A stretch of 64,000 nucleotides of DNA. It comes from Asterias rubens (Eukaryota > Echinodermata > Asteroidea > Forcipulatida > Asteriidae). The stretch is taken from the NCBI RefSeq assembly GCF_902459465.1, contig NC_047066.1:2232001-2296000 (forward strand), written 5' to 3'. The position numbers and the translations under genes were made by a program. How positions within the stretch are numbered: the first letter of the stretch is position 1; each line of letters starts with the position of its first letter. This document shows, in pieces, positions 21,077 through 30,637 of this stretch. Below the pieces are notes generated by a model. It had not been told where the DNA came from. It saw only the letters and a list, made by a program, of their open reading frames with translations, and searched no databases.

Positions 21077-24000
21077 TGGAACGCCAAAGAGGCATTTAAT
21101 CATCGGTGATGGTCGTTTGCAACCGGTGATCAAATTTGTCATCGGTGGTGGTCCTATGCGATCGGTGATCAACTTTAGCAATCGGTGATAAAACACGATC
21201 GGTGGTCCATTTTAGCGATCGGTCATGCATATTCATGATCGGTGATGGTATTAGCGATCGGTCATGCATATTCACGACCGGTGATAGCTTTTTGCAATCG
21301 GTCAACTTTAGGGATCGGTGATGGCTTTTTGCAATCGGTCTACTTTAGGGATCGGTGATGGCTTTTTGCAATCGGTCAACTTTAGTGATCGGTGATGGCT
21401 TTTTGCATTCGGTCAACTTTAGTGATCGGTGATGGCTTTTTGCAATCGGTCAACTTTAGTGATCGGAGGTGGCTTTTTGCAATCAGTCAAGTTTAGGGAT
21501 CGGTGGTGGCTTTTTGCAATCGGTCAACTTTTGCAACCGGTGATGGGATTTTGGGATATCCGAATTTTGCGTCCGGTCGGTGCAGGCCTACTTCAAAAAC
21601 TATGATTGTGTAGATTGTGGATAATAATTGTTGTTATTTTCTAGTTCACACCACCGTGGAGGAATAAATTACACTCACCAGCGGGTTGAATGACGTGCCA
21701 AACATTTTTAGAAGAGTACCTTTTTCTAACTATGTAAGGGGGAACGCAACAAACATCAAATTAATTAGCTCTTTCTAAAAAATAATAATAATAATAACAA
21801 AGGGGTATGAGAGGGTGTGCAAGCGGATATATGTCCCACAATTGGTTGTCGTCTTCCGGAAATGGTGTATGCCGGGGAAATACAAATAGTTATATTCAGT
21901 GAAGGGAAATGTTTTTGAACAAGAGTCTTTTAACCGATAGTTTTGTGTGTTAGGTGAAATTTGAAATCATACAAGTAGCCCTGTGTAAACAGAGCCGGAG
22001 GTGAGAACATTATGACCACACAAAAACCGTTTTTGATCGAAAAAACATAATTTTTATGTGCATCATATGAATGGGTTTTTTTTAGGACAAGCACAGATAT
22101 AGTAAAACCGGGACGCACTCAACACGTTTTATAAAAGGCTAGGTAAAGTATTATACAAATATTTCCTTTTAAACGGAGAGGCATGTATTAATTGAATCCA
22201 AAGCGAAAAACGTACGGTATAAAGTTCTTAATTTAGGGGGGGGGGGGGCGCAAGGCGAAACAGGTGTTATAAAGTACTAAAGCGGAAATAATACAGGAGC
22301 GAGAAATTCTCAACCAAATCCAGTGTCAGGGAGGGTGGAGGTGTTTGGAAAAGGAAAACATGTTATTGGTGAGGTCTCTCACTGTTGGAGTCATTGATGA
22401 CATAATCATATAAAAAAAAAATTTAAAAAAACATTCACTTGACCAGTTTATCTCATAGTTTATCTCCCAATCATGGAGGAATGTCCCGATCAACACCCAT
22501 CTCTGGACGTCCCCAGCAGGAGTCTTCCTGTGTCCATGAACTGTACTGTAGTATAGGTATCTTTAACCACCTGGCTGCATATCATTATAAAATTGTTAAA
22601 CCGTACCACGTTTTAATAAGAACCAAGCTTTAGTGCAGTGGCTATGGGAGACAATAAATTCACAATACCCAAAGGCGTGGGGACAACTTGAGTGACTGGT
22701 CTCACTTCATTGATCATCTGTATGTCTATATCTTCTAGAATTTGGAAATCTCCAGTTCAAATACTCATACAAAAACTAGTGATTTCCTTTTCCAAACTTA
22801 ATCTGTAAATCTACCGTATCTAAAGTTTAAACTTCTCCTCTGAACAAAGGGGCAAAATTTCATTCCCTGAACTATATGCACACAAAAACACACCAACCAT
22901 GGCCAAACAAAAGCGAATATTGTGAGAAATCTGAGTAGGGTCACTTGTCAAACAAAATGAGAGTATTTTGTCATAATTTCATAGAGCAATCATGAAATTC
23001 AGAAATATTATCGGTACAGACTCGTATTAGTTGTTCAAAAAACATTTAAAAATATTTGTATTCCCACACCATTTCTGGAGGACGACAACCAGTTGGGACA
23101 TGGATCCCCTTCCGCACCCTCTCCTACCCCGTTGTTATTTTACATTTTAGAAAGAGCTAGCTAATTTGATGTTTGTTGCGTCCCCCTGACATAGTTATAC
23201 AATGAGACTCTTCTATGAATGTATGGCAAGTCAGTCAAACAGACTGGTGAGTGGCGTAATCTGCAAACATAGGTTTTGAAATAGGCTTGCACCGGACGCA
23301 AAATACCATCACCGATGATTATTTGCCTCTTTGGCGTGGCGCCAACGCCAAAGAGGCAAATAATCATCGGTGATACTTGGCATAAAATGTGTCACTGACC
23401 TCATTACTATAATAAGCGAAGAGTTCCCACGGTCAACTCATTACCATATTGCCCGCGAAAGACGAGACATGTTTACATCACACCACCACCACGGACGCTC
23501 AGTGAGCGTGATAGGGTCCAAAGGTTGTGATAAGAGAAGTGCGTGATTGGACGTCAAAATGATTAATTAATTTACTTCACATCCTGTAGCTGTGTTGTCT
23601 GATGTCTGACGAAAGCTATACATATTCATGAGCTGCATACTAGCATATCAAAGAGCCCCCCCCCTTTAATTTCCTCGTTTGAAAAGGCCTAAAGATATCC
23701 TAACCCACACCCTCTCCTACCGATTTGTTATTATTATTTTTTTTTAGAAAGAGCTAATTAATTTGATGTTTGTTGCGCTCCCCCTTACATAGTTATAAAA
23801 TGGTACTCTTCTAAAAATGTTTGGCAAGTCAGTCAACCCGCTGGTGAGTGTAATATTCCTCCATGGTGGTGTGAACTAGAAAATAACAACAATTAATATC
23901 CACAATCTACACAATCATAGGTTTTGAAGTAGGCCTGCACCGACCGGACGCACAATTCGGAAATCCCAAAAATCCACCACCGGTTGCAAAAGTTGACCGA

Positions 24001-24446
24001 TTGCAAAAAGCCAACACCGATCCCTAAAGTTGACCGATTGCAAAAAGCCATCACCGATCCCTAAAGTTGACCGATTGCAAAAAGCCATCACCGGTCACTA
24101 AAGTTGACCGATTGCAAAAAGCCATCACCGATCACTAAAGTTGACCGATTGCAAAAAGCCATCACCGATCCCTAAAGTTGACCGATTGCAAAAAGCCATC
24201 ACCGATCACTAAAGTTGACCACCGATTGCAAAAAGCCATCACCGGTCGTGAATATGCATGACCGATCGCTAATACCATCACCGATCATGAATATGCATGG
24301 CCGATCGCTAAAATGGACCACCGATCGTGTTTTATCACCGATTGCTAAAGTTGATCACCGATCGCATAGGATAACCACCGATGACAAATTTGATCACCGG
24401 TTGCAAACGACCATCACCGATGATTAAATGCCTCTTTGGCGTTCCA
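21077..24446. mobile_element. Foldback-type DNA transposon, TA-flanked, long inverted arms
   Basis: Outer ends are TGGAACGCCAAAGAGGCA and its complement TGCCTCTTTGGCGTTCCA, each flanked by TA. Each arm is ~0.75 kb (about 21077-21810 and 23695-24446). It consists of an outer tract of tandem repeats based on ATCGGTGATGG / CCGATTGCAAAAAGCC (37-bp period in the inner part) followed by a unique stretch containing TAGTTCACACCACC / GGTGGTGTGAACTA. The ~1.9-kb middle encodes no transposase that I can recognise, so it needs proteins in trans. The TA target fits Tc1/mariner-like enzymes, but the family is not established. Confidence 0.78.
23308..23374. repeat. 67-bp palindrome inside the foldback element
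   Basis: 30-bp perfect arms (ATCACCGATGATTATTTGCC... to ...GGCGT and its complement) around a 7-base centre. The arms are diverged copies of the foldback element's own outer termini, placed end to end. The flanks also resemble its subterminal region (23150-23300). It looks like two element ends joined outside-to-outside. Confidence 0.75.
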
Positions 24447-24518
24447 TACATTTCTAACATTCAACGCACAACTTCTGCTTGTTCACATTAAATTTACCTT
24501 CATCACAATTAATTGTAA

Positions 24519-24546
24519 TGGGGGTGTGGGTGTGTGTGTGTGTGTT
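24519..24546. repeat. GT-rich simple repeat upstream of GT31
   Basis: A short GGGTGTG/(GT)n tract directly upstream of the TATA motif of the glycosyltransferase gene. Confidence 0.6.
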
Positions 24547-24553
24547 GTAGAAT

Positions 24554-24562
24554 TATATAAAA
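24554..24562 (+). promoter_or_regulatory. TATA box of the GT31 gene
   Basis: TATATAAAA lies 31-39 bases before the presumed start codon. It would place transcription start at about 24585, leaving almost no 5' leader. A mini-ORF (ATG AAA CAA TGA, 24585-24596) overlaps the real start: its TGA shares bases with the ATG at 24593. Inferred from sequence only. Confidence 0.45.
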
Positions 24563-24592
24563 CCAACATTGAGGAGGAAACCCAATGAAACA

Positions 24593-25648
24593 ATGAATAT
24601 CAAGACCACCTTCTGTTTTACGTTGATTTACGGACTTTTGGTGTTTGGAGTGGTGTATTTTGTTATGCGTAGAGATGACAATTTACTCCTGGCACAACGA
24701 CACAAAACATTGTCTGGTGTAATAACCGTGAGTGGAAGTAGGCCTACTGCACGCAAGAACATCACAATGCAGAGACCAACCAAAAAACAAAATAAAACCA
24801 TCGATTTAACCACAGTGGAACCAGTCGTCAATCCTCATCGTTTCGAGTTTACAATACACAACCAAGCTGCCTGCTTCAACAGGAACAACTCACACGGAGA
24901 ACTCTTCTTGGTTTTGCTCGTCAAATGTGCAACTTTCGAGAAGTTGGACCGAGAGCAAATCCGGAAAACTTGGGGAGGTGTCAAGGAGGTTCTCGGTAGA
25001 CGAGTCCTGACGATGTTTCTTCTAGGGGAGTCAACGGACCCCATCATTCGGAGACAAATTCAAGAGGAAAACCGTGAATTCCATGATCTTATCCAAGAAG
25101 ACTTCATCGATGCGTACACAAATCTGACTTACAAAAACATGATGGGACTGAAGTGGGTCTCGATGTACTGCCATCAAACCAGCTTTGTATTCAGTGTAGA
25201 TGCTGACATGATGATTAACATTGTAACACTGGTGAAACGTCTGTCCAAAATGCCCAAGACTAACTTTGCAGAAGGACATCTTAGGACAAATGTCATCGTA
25301 GAAAGAGGAAACAAATCCAAGTGGTACATCCCAAAGGAGGTTTACGCTCCTAAAAGGTATCCACCTTTTCTTAATGGCGCTTGCTACGCAATGTCTCGAG
25401 ATGTAGCTGTGCGTGTCTTTGACAAGAGTAAGTATGTTCCGTTCCTTCGTCTCGATGATGCATTTGTAGGAATAACTATGAACAAAACCGGCATCATTCT
25501 GCGATTTTCTCCGATGTACGAGCAATATTCGAAGAAGTACTCTGAGGCGATGAAAAAGGGTATTGGAGTTGGAATACTTCACAACAGACATCGTCTCAAT
25601 GATAAAATGTTGAGCCTTTGGCATAAACTAGTTGGATCGCAAATTTAG
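24593..25648 (+). CDS. Beta-1,3-galactosyltransferase-like (GT31) type II membrane protein, copy 1
   Basis: 351 codons from the ATG at 24593, with no introns. A short cytoplasmic tail, one membrane anchor (~4-25) and a stem precede a GT31 domain, so it should lie in the Golgi and add a sugar in beta-1,3 linkage from a UDP-sugar. GT31 landmarks: LFLVLLVKCATFE followed by IRKTWGG, TMFLLGES, ENREFHDLIQEDFIDAY then NLTYK, the metal-binding DXD as VDADMM (D203, D205) in place of the more common DDD, KWYIPKEVYAPKRYPPF then NGACYAMSRDVA, and LDDAFVGI where EDV-G is usual. Acceptor and linkage cannot be told from sequence. It follows the foldback element by ~100 bp. Intronless GT31 genes are common, so this need not be a retrocopy. 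An identical copy is at 35320-36375. The frame is intact, so likely functional. Confidence 0.85.
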   Translation: MNIKTTFCFTLIYGLLVFGVVYFVMRRDDNLLLAQRHKTLSGVITVSGSRPTARKNITMQRPTKKQNKTIDLTTVEPVVNPHRFEFTIHNQAACFNRNNSHGELFLVLLVKCATFEKLDREQIRKTWGGVKEVLGRRVLTMFLLGESTDPIIRRQIQEENREFHDLIQEDFIDAYTNLTYKNMMGLKWVSMYCHQTSFVFSVDADMMINIVTLVKRLSKMPKTNFAEGHLRTNVIVERGNKSKWYIPKEVYAPKRYPPFLNGACYAMSRDVAVRVFDKSKYVPFLRLDDAFVGITMNKTGIILRFSPMYEQYSKKYSEAMKKGIGVGILHNRHRLNDKMLSLWHKLVGSQI

Positions 25649-26030
25649 GACATGTCATACTATATGACGGCCTTGTGACCAATATTTACGACATGGAGTC
25701 CTGTGATTAAGTCGTGAACTTTGTCAGTGTCGTCAGTTTGTATGACTTGGGGTCAAAGTGAGTGTCGTCAATATTCAGGACTTGAGGCACAAGTCATGAA
25801 ATTGGTCGTAATAATGGCGTCAATATTCACGAGTTGAGGCTCAAGTCCTGACTTTTGTCGTAAATACTGGAGTCAATGTTTATGACTAAAGACACGGAAC
25901 CCTGAAACAGAGTGTGGCTTTTATTTATAAAATACGTTTAATACTTTTAATTAGTCCTGTCACTATAGACTTAAATGATGTATCGTACGTACGGCGAAAC
26001 GCTAGTCCAGCAGTCCGCAGAGAAGCGTTA
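25649..26030. repeat. Degenerate ~70-bp tandem repeats 3' of GT31, copy 1
   Basis: About four diverged units built on GTCAATATTCAGGACTTGAGG / CACAAGTC. No ORF of interest. Confidence 0.45.
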
Positions 26031-26130
26031 AGCCCGGTTCATACTTCCTTCCTGCGAATTCATAGAGCGAAGCGAATGTTGACATCAAATTCACGTCAAA
26101 TTCGCATTCGCAGGAAGTATGAACCGGTCT
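26031..26130. mobile_element. Harbinger-like MITE (100 bp), copy 1
   Basis: Terminal inverted repeats AGCCCGGTTCATACTTCC / GGAAGTATGAACCGGTCT, flanked on both sides by TTA (26028-26030, 26131-26133). A 3-bp TTA target is typical of PIF/Harbinger elements. The same ends occur on a 180-bp element at 54131-54310. Confidence 0.75.
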
Positions 26131-26685
26131 TTACCGCGGTATTTCTTATATATAGGTTTTCTCGGTCAATTTCGGAAAATGTGCAGCCAATTTAATTTTC
26201 ATGCATTCGAATTAAAGCTATTTTGTCCCTCTCCGGTTTTTACTGCGTTTCAAATTCAGAACTCGGTCATTCAATTTCGTTTTGAGGCATTCAAGTTCCT
26301 AGCACACCGATTCTTTTTCATGACACACAATCATCATTCAATTTAGCAGAGCTGGTTCGACTAGAGATTTTGCTGATTTAATCCTTTTCAATTTCGTAAA
26401 GAGGCAATCAATTTCGCTAAACGAGGATTAAAATAAGCCAGGAGTTAAAATGAATGGATTTTTGTTGAAATTGACCGGGAAAACCTATAATAGTAATAAT
26501 AGTAATAAAACATAATAATAATAAAAGGTATTTGTAATGCGCCAAATCAATCGAAGCAGATGTTCAAGGCGCGGCAGAAACAGCAATATGTAACAAATGA
26601 ACCCACATTCACATCCACGTGAATGCAATATCATTCAATAATAATAACACATGTATTATGTATACTGGATTAATGAGACATGTCA
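26131..26685. other. No recognisable feature
   Basis: A/T-rich DNA with short AAT runs near 26490. No coding signal. Confidence 0.45.
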
Positions 26686-27000
26686 TTTGAAAGGGAGAGG
26701 TGGGCCTTGAAAAGCGTTTGTTATAAAATGCATATGGTTAGAAAGATGATTTAGAAGTAGAATATATCCACACAAATATGCCTCTAAATTGTTGCACCAT
26801 TTTGTGGAGTCAAATGTTTGGTTCTATAATGGCGGGCCGCGTGTTGGAAACCGCGTGTTGGTTCACGATGTAAAAGGAAGCCCACGTGATTTCGAGGCAT
26901 ATTTGTATGGATCATTGGTTTTTTTTTTACTCATTTCATAACAAACGCTTTTCATAGCCCAACTTGCCCGATCCAATGCAATTGTTCCTTTAATGAAGTG
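26686..27000. mobile_element. Palindromic MITE-like element, copy 1
   Basis: An outer inverted repeat: GCCTTGAAAAGCGTTTGTTAT near 26704 against ATAACAAACGCTTTTCATAG near 26937. An inner one: AATATGCCTCTAAATTG near 26776 against GAGGCATATTT near 26900. No coding capacity. A related half (AACAAACGG...CGCTTTTCAAAAACC) appears at 52470-52505. Confidence 0.55.
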
Positions 27001-27341
27001 AACGTTTGAACAAATTTAGCTAAAAACATAATAAAACAATTCAGGAATTAATTTATAAATTCAAACTTTATGAGTTCTAACTTTGAAAAGAAAACAACAC
27101 TTATGGAACAGTATCATAAAGGTAATCACCCTGTTTCCAATTACAGTAATGAATGCTAAATTCGTTGCGCAAACATGGCACCAGACTATTATTTCGTCCA
27201 GCCTCAGTTTGGTTACAATGAGTTGGAATGGAGTAAAATCAAGATGGCCACGCCGTGCTAAAGGTCTATTCTTAGTGTCGGACTCTGTTATAAATTGCAT
27301 ATTATAACATATTTTTAATAGTCCGACGAAGAATTCTTACT

Positions 27342-27720
27342 TTAGTTTATTGGTCCAAGGAAGATTATATTGTGTGGTTCTCCAATCGCCCAATTTTCAT
27401 ATCCATTGTTCTCACCCTTCAACGGACAGTGCTGCCAGTTTCCTTCCTCCTCGATGTCATTGCAACCAAACCAGAGACTGGTGTCAGGTTTCTGATCAAA
27501 CTCATTCAGGAATAGTTCCCATATGTAATCCTGTTCGGATTGTGAGTTTGGGACAGCCAGGTTTCCTCGTGACTCGACACAAGTTCGATTTGCTTGGTAC
27601 CAATCCATCATGTCAGTTAGAAGTAACACGACTCGCCGTATCGGTGCCAATCAAGGGGGCATATTTCAGCGAAGATGCGGCCACAGTAAATCCAAAGAAG
27701 AAGACTTAACACTTGAAATA
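27342..27720 (-). pseudogene. C-type lectin-domain pseudogene, copy 1
   Basis: Read on the minus strand: a signal-peptide-like segment (VLSLLLWIYCGRIFA, ~27675-27720) runs into the start of a C-type lectin domain (CPLDWHRYGESCYF), then a 1-base frameshift near 27630. The domain then continues in the other frame (DMMDWYQANRTC, LAVPNSQSEQDYIW, LWFGCNDIEEEGNWQHC, NWAIGEPHN). The C-terminal half with the WND and last cysteines is missing, and the frame ends at 27342. The signal-peptide frame has no ATG before it meets the gypsy LTR edge at 27729, 8 bp away, so the LTR insertion probably removed the start. C-type lectins bind sugars and are abundant in echinoderm immunity (general knowledge); this copy is dead. 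Confidence 0.75.
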
Positions 27721-27728
27721 CACGCCTC

Positions 27729-28098
27729 TGTGATGACGTTCACCCCGGCCCACATTTATGTTTAGTTCACGCCCACTGGTCATGGTGATTATGTACACCT
27801 GGCTTTTCCATGAAGGTTAACATGCCCCCATGGTGGATGTTATGTAATAGTTAAGTATTTAAGGCACACCCAACGTCGACTCGTGGTCTGTATCCTTCAG
27901 GTGCGCCACCGAGACGACGGTGCATTATTCGTATATTATTTATCAAGTATATTTTCTAGTATTTCATTTGAGTTGTGTTTAAATAAAACATCCTGTTGTG
28001 GGTCTACGTTTTCAAGAAGAAGAACGTTTAAGTTGTGTTTAATTGATAAGTTCGATCCCTTGGGCGGGATGGCTGTGGAGGCCAAACCGTCCATAACA
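27729..28098 (+). mobile_element. Ty3/gypsy 5' LTR (370 bp), copy 1
   Basis: Begins TGTGATGACGTTCACC and ends CCATAACA. It is about 99% identical to the reverse complement of 10763-11132. It is followed by TGGTGGAGAATCCGG (from 28101), a plausible primer-binding site because it starts TGG two bases after the LTR; the matching tRNA was not identified. Confidence 0.9.
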
Positions 28099-28309
28099 TA
28101 TGGTGGAGAATCCGGCGCTGAACTCCCGGTGGCGCACCCTGCCGGTTGGCTGAAGGACGCAGATCCGCTTGGGGATGCAAAAGGTATTTAACTTTATACT
28201 TTATTAATTTGTTTTCTTGTATTCCCCTGGCGTATACTTTATTTTATTGTGCAAATTGTGTATTTTGATTATTATGCCACATTGCAATTTTTATCATATT
28301 TCTATCATA

Positions 28310-28996
28310 ATGGCGAGCAAATATGAATTGAAGTTTAGGGATACTTACTCTGGCACTGAAGATCTTTACTTATTTTTGTGTAGACTAGATAGTTATAGTA
28401 AACTGCGAGACTTTGCAGCCGAGAAAAAGGTTCTGTCACTAGGTTTACGTTTGACTGGCCCTGCTGCTCTATGGTTTGCTGATTTGCCCGATAGCGAGAA
28501 AACTGACTACAAAACAGTCACTGATGCACTCAGACTTGCTTTTGAAGGTGATAGTGTACGATGGGTTAGAGAAGCCAAACTGGCCGAGCGTCAGCAAGGC
28601 GAAAACGAGTCCATTGACTTATATTTCACAGACATAGTGCATCTCAGTAGACAATTACACCGATCAGACAACGAACAGATGGCACGGTTTGTTCGCGGTC
28701 TAAGACCGACGCTAAAAGCGTTCGTAATTTCCAAAGAACCTGAAAATATGGCTCAAGCGATCAATTTTGCACGTCTTGGTGAAAGCGTAGACAAAATTTG
28801 CAAACCACCAGCAATTCAGAGCATTGAACAAAGTACATGTATTAAAGATGAGGTCACCACTAAACTTGACAATTTGCAAACCCAGGTAGATAATATCGTA
28901 AGCCTGATAAATTCCAGCAAACCAGTACCAGTTCAACCACAGCAATTCTTTCGCCATCGCTCAAATCGAAGCCACACTCAAACAGTGCAGATTTAA
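28310..28996 (+). CDS. Ty3/gypsy Gag, copy 1
   Basis: From the ATG at 28310 (MASKYELKF), ~228 codons. Contains the retrotransposon Gag (capsid) signature (LRLTGPAALWFADLP, ESIDLYFTDIVHLSRQL, FVRGLRPTL) that builds the element's particle. The frame ends at TAA 28994-28996. The nucleocapsid zinc knuckle (CNRCGKYGHKQANC, CX2CX4HX4C) follows in the +1 frame, open from 28911 to TGA 29082-29084, so one base appears lost or gained between 28911 and 28996. An ATG at 28217 in the same frame is less likely because it lies far from the Gag homology. Confidence 0.85.
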   Translation: MASKYELKFRDTYSGTEDLYLFLCRLDSYSKLRDFAAEKKVLSLGLRLTGPAALWFADLPDSEKTDYKTVTDALRLAFEGDSVRWVREAKLAERQQGENESIDLYFTDIVHLSRQLHRSDNEQMARFVRGLRPTLKAFVISKEPENMAQAINFARLGESVDKICKPPAIQSIEQSTCIKDEVTTKLDNLQTQVDNIVSLINSSKPVPVQPQQFFRHRSNRSHTQTVQI

Positions 28997-29084
28997 TGGT
29001 GGTTGTAATCGCTGTGGAAAGTACGGTCATAAACAGGCAAACTGCTACTCTAAAGTTCACATCCAAGGTTATCCTTTAAACTGA
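28983..29084 (+). pseudogene. Gag nucleocapsid zinc knuckle (frameshifted), copy 1
   Basis: A frame read QCRFNGGCNRCGKYGHK... with one CCHC zinc knuckle, which binds element RNA. It ends in TGA at 29082-29084 immediately after a TTTAAAC heptamer. It is out of frame with upstream Gag, most simply by a 1-base indel. Confidence 0.75.
29075..29081 (+). promoter_or_regulatory. Putative -1 ribosomal frameshift site TTTAAAC, copy 1
   Basis: Read in the nucleocapsid frame it is T TTA AAC followed at once by TGA, the classical X XXY YYZ arrangement. Slipping back one base gives TTT AAA and enters exactly the protease frame. A downstream stimulatory structure was not tested. Confidence 0.7.
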
Positions 29085-29668
29085 CTCAGCCGCCTACCGT
29101 GACAGGGGTTGGGGTTGGCGGCTGTGACGTTCAAAACGATGACCCCTTGAAAATTAATCTTGAACACAACAGTATGATCTCTATTACCATTGGCGATGAT
29201 ACATTGAAATGTTTGATAGATACGGGTGCCACCAGTAACTTGATTTCTGAAAAATACTATAAAACCAATGTTATTTTCAGACAGTTGCGTTTGTTGAAAC
29301 CTAAATTTGACCATGCAACCACAGCCAATGGTGACAGTGTAAAGATTGTTGGATTTCTCAATGTACCTGTACAAATTTTAGGAGCACAATTTATGGTACC
29401 TTTTTATGTGACAAGTAAATTATATCAAAGTGTTATACTAGGGTCCGAGTTCCTAATGTCACAAAAAGTGTCAATTGATTTTGGGAAATCTAAACTTCGC
29501 ATTCATAGGAAAAATCAGTTGCGTACCTGTACTGAAATTACGGTACCCCCACGTTCACAATCTCTCTGTGAGGTCAGAATAAAAAATTACCTTCCCTCAG
29601 GTGTAATAGGTCATTGTCAGGGCGTCGATGGGTGGGGGACGGGGGGGACATGTCCCCCCACTTTTTAG
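29076..29668 (+). CDS. Ty3/gypsy protease, interrupted by hAT, copy 1
   Basis: Read from the -1 frame after the slippery site. A retropepsin-type aspartic protease with the catalytic LIDTGATSNLIS motif near 29214-29249 and a second conserved block (VILGSEFLMS near 29438). It would process the Gag-Pol polyprotein. The gypsy sequence stops at 29616, where the hAT terminal repeat begins; the last ~17 codons to the stop at 29666 are hAT sequence. The frame has no ATG until 29163, in keeping with expression as a fusion. Confidence 0.85.
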
Positions 29669-30063
29669 AGAGGGGGGGGACAGCATATCAGATGTCCCCC
29701 ACTTTTTGATAGACTGTTCGTTAGAATTTCCTTACAATTTTTGTTAAAATAAAAGAATAGGCCTAGCGAACAAACGGTGAAATGTTTTCTGCACTTTCAT
29801 CTTTTTCTGATGGACCACGCGCAGAATGGTATTTTGGGTCTATTTCCGTTTCTATAGTACAGACAATAGACGACAAGTTTCGTCCAAGACATGAACGCCA
29901 AATTAGCTTTCAAGTTATGCGTCGTTTGTTGTGTACGTATGCTTTAATGTGCGGTACACGATCCCTCCTCAAAGAAAGTGTGTGCGCACACGTGCAAATG
30001 TATTACATTTTGTTACAATCGCACAACGCACAAATGTTAGTAAAATCAATTAAAACTAGACAT
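29609..30063 (+). mobile_element. hAT 5' terminus and subterminal region, copy 1
   Basis: Target site GGTCATTG (29609-29616), one T, then CAGGGCGTCGAT (29618 on) and the G-rich subterminal sequence with the palindrome GGGGGGACATGTCCCCCC (~29644-29661) and repeated GTCCCCCACTTTTT blocks. No transposase follows on this strand. The rest of the element is at 15374-17900 in the opposite orientation. The 29782-30066 frame has no recognisable homology. Confidence 0.65.
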
Positions 30064-30625
30064 TAGGTGTTTGTGAACAAACACAAAGCTGTTCCGTCTT
30101 CTTTTGCTTTGAATATGTGTTAACATTACCAAGGAGTCTATAACTGAAAAAAAGTTTGAAAAATGCTGTACAGTGTCTTGAGTTACGGTGCCACTTCATG
30201 GGGTCACGGTAACCTAAGGCTAATCTGTAACGCCCAATGAGTCTGTAACTGAAACAAAGTTAGAAAATCGGTTGTCTAGTTCTTGAGATATGGTGCCACT
30301 TCTGGTTGACCCGGAAGTAGAGGTCAACTTGGGGTCATGGATTTTCAAAGTTTATTTTTAATGCCTTAGGAGGATAAAACTGAACAAACATGATTGAAAA
30401 TCGATTGTATAGTACTTGGTGTATGGTCCCACTTCCGGTTCACCCGGACGTAGAGGCAACATGGGGTCACGAGTTTTCACAGTCAATATTAATGTCAAGG
30501 AGTCTGTAAGTGAAAACAAATTGAAAATCGGTTGAGTAGTTCTTGACCGGGTTGACCCGGAAGTAGAGGTCAAGTTGAGGTCACGGTTTTTTCAAAATTG
30601 TTCTCCTATCCCCAAGGAGTCTTAT
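30064..30625. repeat. Degenerate ~130-bp tandem array, copy 1
   Basis: About four units starting ...AAGGAGTCTATAACTGAAA... and containing ATCGGTTG(T/A)(C/G)TAGTTCTTGA and CACTTCYGGTTSACCCGGA. Their layout (short GGAAGT-type palindrome plus A-rich block) resembles the ~150-bp array at 6900-7900. The left edge repeats the AGGTGTTTGTG / GCTGTTCCG motifs of the paired hairpins at 5796-5875. Confidence 0.6.
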
Positions 30626-30637
30626 AACTACAAACAG

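Larger units (their letters stand above)
10438..22482. repeat. Tandem duplication 1, copy 2
   Basis: A ~12.05-kb unit. Its 12045-22482 portion matches 1-10437. Its first ~1.6 kb (10438-12044) should match sequence left of the window. Its last 1.55 kb is also the start of duplication 2, so 20932-22482 occurs three times in the window (with 8888-10437 and about 31659-33210). Confidence 0.85.

Noticed and set aside
21096-21305. 69-codon frame (and its mirror at 24215-24427) repeated several times
   Set aside because: Lies in the tandem repeats of the foldback arms, has repeat-driven residues and no start context; by-product of the arrays.
25031-25624. 197-codon minus-strand frame
   Set aside because: Antisense shadow of the GT31 gene.
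29782-30066. 94-codon frame after the hAT end
   Set aside because: Not recognisable and altered by a 1-base indel in the second copy; likely hAT subterminal DNA.
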